A stretch of DNA of 7,474 bases from Bacteroidales bacterium (GTDB lineage: Bacteria; Bacteroidota; Bacteroidia; Bacteroidales; SMBSF77): positions 1 through 7,474 of the forward strand of contig JAIOTT010000196.1 in assembly GCA_021106655.1 (NCBI GenBank), read 5' to 3'. Shown here one piece after another: positions 6,660-7,474 of this stretch. Numbering within the stretch: position 1 is the stretch's first letter; every line of letters begins with the position of its first letter. Below the pieces are notes generated by a model that was given only the letters and a program-made list of their open reading frames with translations, was not told the DNA's origin and searched no databases. A program made the translations under genes and the position numbers.

Positions 6660-6693
6660 AAAAGTGTGGTATATTGTTGCCACACTTTTTTTT
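6660..6693 (+). terminator. Rho-independent terminator-like hairpin upstream of pgi
   Basis: AAAAGTGTGG (6660-6669) pairs perfectly with CCACACTTTT (6680-6689) around a 10-base loop, and the run of T extends through 6693 (eight T in total). The T-run gives clear plus-strand polarity; on the minus strand the stem is followed by TTTTAAAAAT, a poor tract. No plus-strand gene precedes it in the window, so it may end a small RNA, act as an attenuator in a pgi leader, or be a leftover of a lost upstream gene. Confidence 0.7.
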
Positions 6694-6699
6694 ATTTTG
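6674..6699 (+). promoter_or_regulatory. pgi: Weak candidate pgi promoter
   Basis: TTG at 6674-6676 is followed after 16 bases by TATTTTG (6693-6699), one base short of the TAnnTTTG consensus. A start near 6706 would give a leader of about 27 bases that includes the ribosome binding site. It overlaps the hairpin, and both elements deviate from consensus, so the call is tentative. Confidence 0.2.
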
Positions 6700-6722
6700 T
6701 AGGTTCATTCAAAAATAACCAA

Positions 6723-6728
6723 AGGAGG
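6723..6728 (+). promoter_or_regulatory. pgi: Strong Shine-Dalgarno of pgi
   Basis: AGGAGG, extended as AAAGGAGGAA, lies four bases before the ATG at 6733. It fixes the start codon. Such a canonical site is unusual for Bacteroidota and absent before the other genes in this window. Confidence 0.8.
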
Positions 6729-6732
6729 AATA

Positions 6733-7474
6733 ATGAATAAATTAAAACTTAATTTAGAAAATGTATATGATTATATTTCAGAAGCTGAGATTTTTTCATT
6801 TCAGGAAGAGATAAACAAGCACCATAAAAGCCTCCTTGAAAAGACGGGAAAAGGGAATGATTACTTGGGCTGGCTTGAATTAGCCTCAGAAATTGGGATA
6901 AATCAAATAAATGAAATTAAGGAAGATGCAGAGAGGATTAAATCAATTGCTGAAGTATTTGTTGTTATCGGTATTGGAGGATCTTATCTTGGGTCAAGAG
7001 CAATAATAGAAGCTTTAAAGCATCAGTTCAGTAATTTTCTGGATAAAAGAGAATTTCCTGAAATCTTATATGCAGGGCAGAATATCAGTGAGGATTACCT
7101 TGCTGATCTTATTGATATATTGGATAAAAAAGAATATGCCATAGCTGTAATATCTAAGTCGGGAACAACGACCGAACCAGCACTTGCTTTCAGAATTATA
7201 AAAGACCATCTGGAAAATAAATACGGTAAAGATGAAAGCAGAAAAAGAATTATTGCAATTACTGATAAGCAAAGAGGTGCTTTAAAAAAATTAGCTGATG
7301 AAGAAAAATATTCCTGTTATGTAGTTCCGGATAATGTTGGGGGTCGATATTCTGTGCTAACACCTGTTGGTTTGCTGCCACTTGCTGTTGCCGGGTTTAA
7401 TATAGAAGATCTGATATCAGGATTTATATCAGCACAACAGGAATTTTTATCTACATCTATAATATCGAAAAACA
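6733..7474 (+). CDS. pgi: Glucose-6-phosphate isomerase, N-terminal 247 codons, cut by window edge
   Basis: The enzyme interconverts glucose 6-phosphate and fructose 6-phosphate in glycolysis and gluconeogenesis, in the cytoplasm. The open frame shows VIGIGGSYLGSRA (78-90), the SIS-domain phosphate loop SKSGTTTE (141-148), and the family signature DNVGGRYSVLTPVG (200-213). The early position of these motifs indicates the shorter bacterial form of about 450 residues (as in Firmicutes and Bacteroidota) rather than the roughly 550-residue enterobacterial form, so somewhat more than half is present. The ATG is set by the AGGAGG site. It is transcribed away from rprX and is a housekeeping gene; nothing links it functionally to the defence operon. 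Confidence 0.97.
   Translation, partial: MNKLKLNLENVYDYISEAEIFSFQEEINKHHKSLLEKTGKGNDYLGWLELASEIGINQINEIKEDAERIKSIAEVFVVIGIGGSYLGSRAIIEALKHQFSNFLDKREFPEILYAGQNISEDYLADLIDILDKKEYAIAVISKSGTTTEPALAFRIIKDHLENKYGKDESRKRIIAITDKQRGALKKLADEEKYSCYVVPDNVGGRYSVLTPVGLLPLAVAGFNIEDLISGFISAQQEFLSTSIISKN

Larger units (their letters stand above)
6425..6732. other. Divergent 308-bp spacer between rprX and pgi
   Basis: No convincing protein-coding frame is seen on either strand. The spacer contains the rprX promoter at its left end, a 10-bp periodic TTAA array, a plus-strand -7 candidate, a plus-strand terminator-like hairpin, and the pgi ribosome binding site at its right end. The 6553-6660 segment is very AT-rich with only short weak stems, for example ATAATT (6570-6575) against AATTAT (6584-6589). 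Confidence 0.7.

Noticed and set aside
7066..7272. Minus-strand open frame opposite pgi
   Set aside because: Antisense to the SIS domain coding region of pgi, whose motifs are clear.
1..7474. CRISPR arrays, tRNA/rRNA genes, insertion sequences
   Set aside because: No regularly spaced identical repeats, cloverleaf-like segments or transposase frames were seen by eye.

Overview
The window is AT-rich and looks like a chromosomal piece from a member of the Bacteroidota, probably near the Bacteroidales. The evidence is an RprX/RprY-type two-component pair, perfect -7 elements of the Bacteroidota form TAnnTTTG before two minus-strand genes, and mostly A-rich leaders without Shine-Dalgarno sites. 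One exception is a strong AGGAGG before the gene at the right end.

Layout, right to left on the minus strand. A sensor kinase (rprX-like, 4937-6424) and an OmpR-type response regulator (rprY-like, 4189-4884) form a core regulatory pair. Next comes an accessory defence-type operon starting at 4090: an AbiEi-type antitoxin/repressor (3278-4090), an AbiEii-type nucleotidyltransferase toxin (2484-3281), a broken 65-codon reading frame (2293-2487), a McrB-like AAA+ NTPase with N-terminal DNA-reader-like domains (358-2289), and the first 118 codons of a DUF2357 (McrC-side) protein that runs off the left edge. The parts are packed with 4-base overlaps or 2-3 base gaps. On the plus strand, a glucose-6-phosphate isomerase gene (pgi, from 6733) runs off the right edge.

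How the genes may work together. The AbiEi/AbiEii pair is a type IV toxin-antitoxin module. Its promoter is flanked by a perfect 13-bp inverted repeat, one arm on the -33 region and the other just after the -7 element, which suggests autorepression by AbiEi. No good internal promoter was seen further down, so the same operator may also set expression of the McrB-like/DUF2357 restriction module. That would make this a hybrid type IV TA plus type IV restriction-like operon. The decayed frame between the halves suggests it once carried another gene or arose by fusion of two cassettes.

The 308-bp divergent spacer (6425-6732) between rprX and pgi holds a near-leaderless rprX promoter, four TTAA cores spaced exactly 10 bp apart, a plus-strand -7 candidate, and a strong plus-strand terminator hairpin with no plus-strand gene before it. 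The last could mark a small RNA or attenuated leader.
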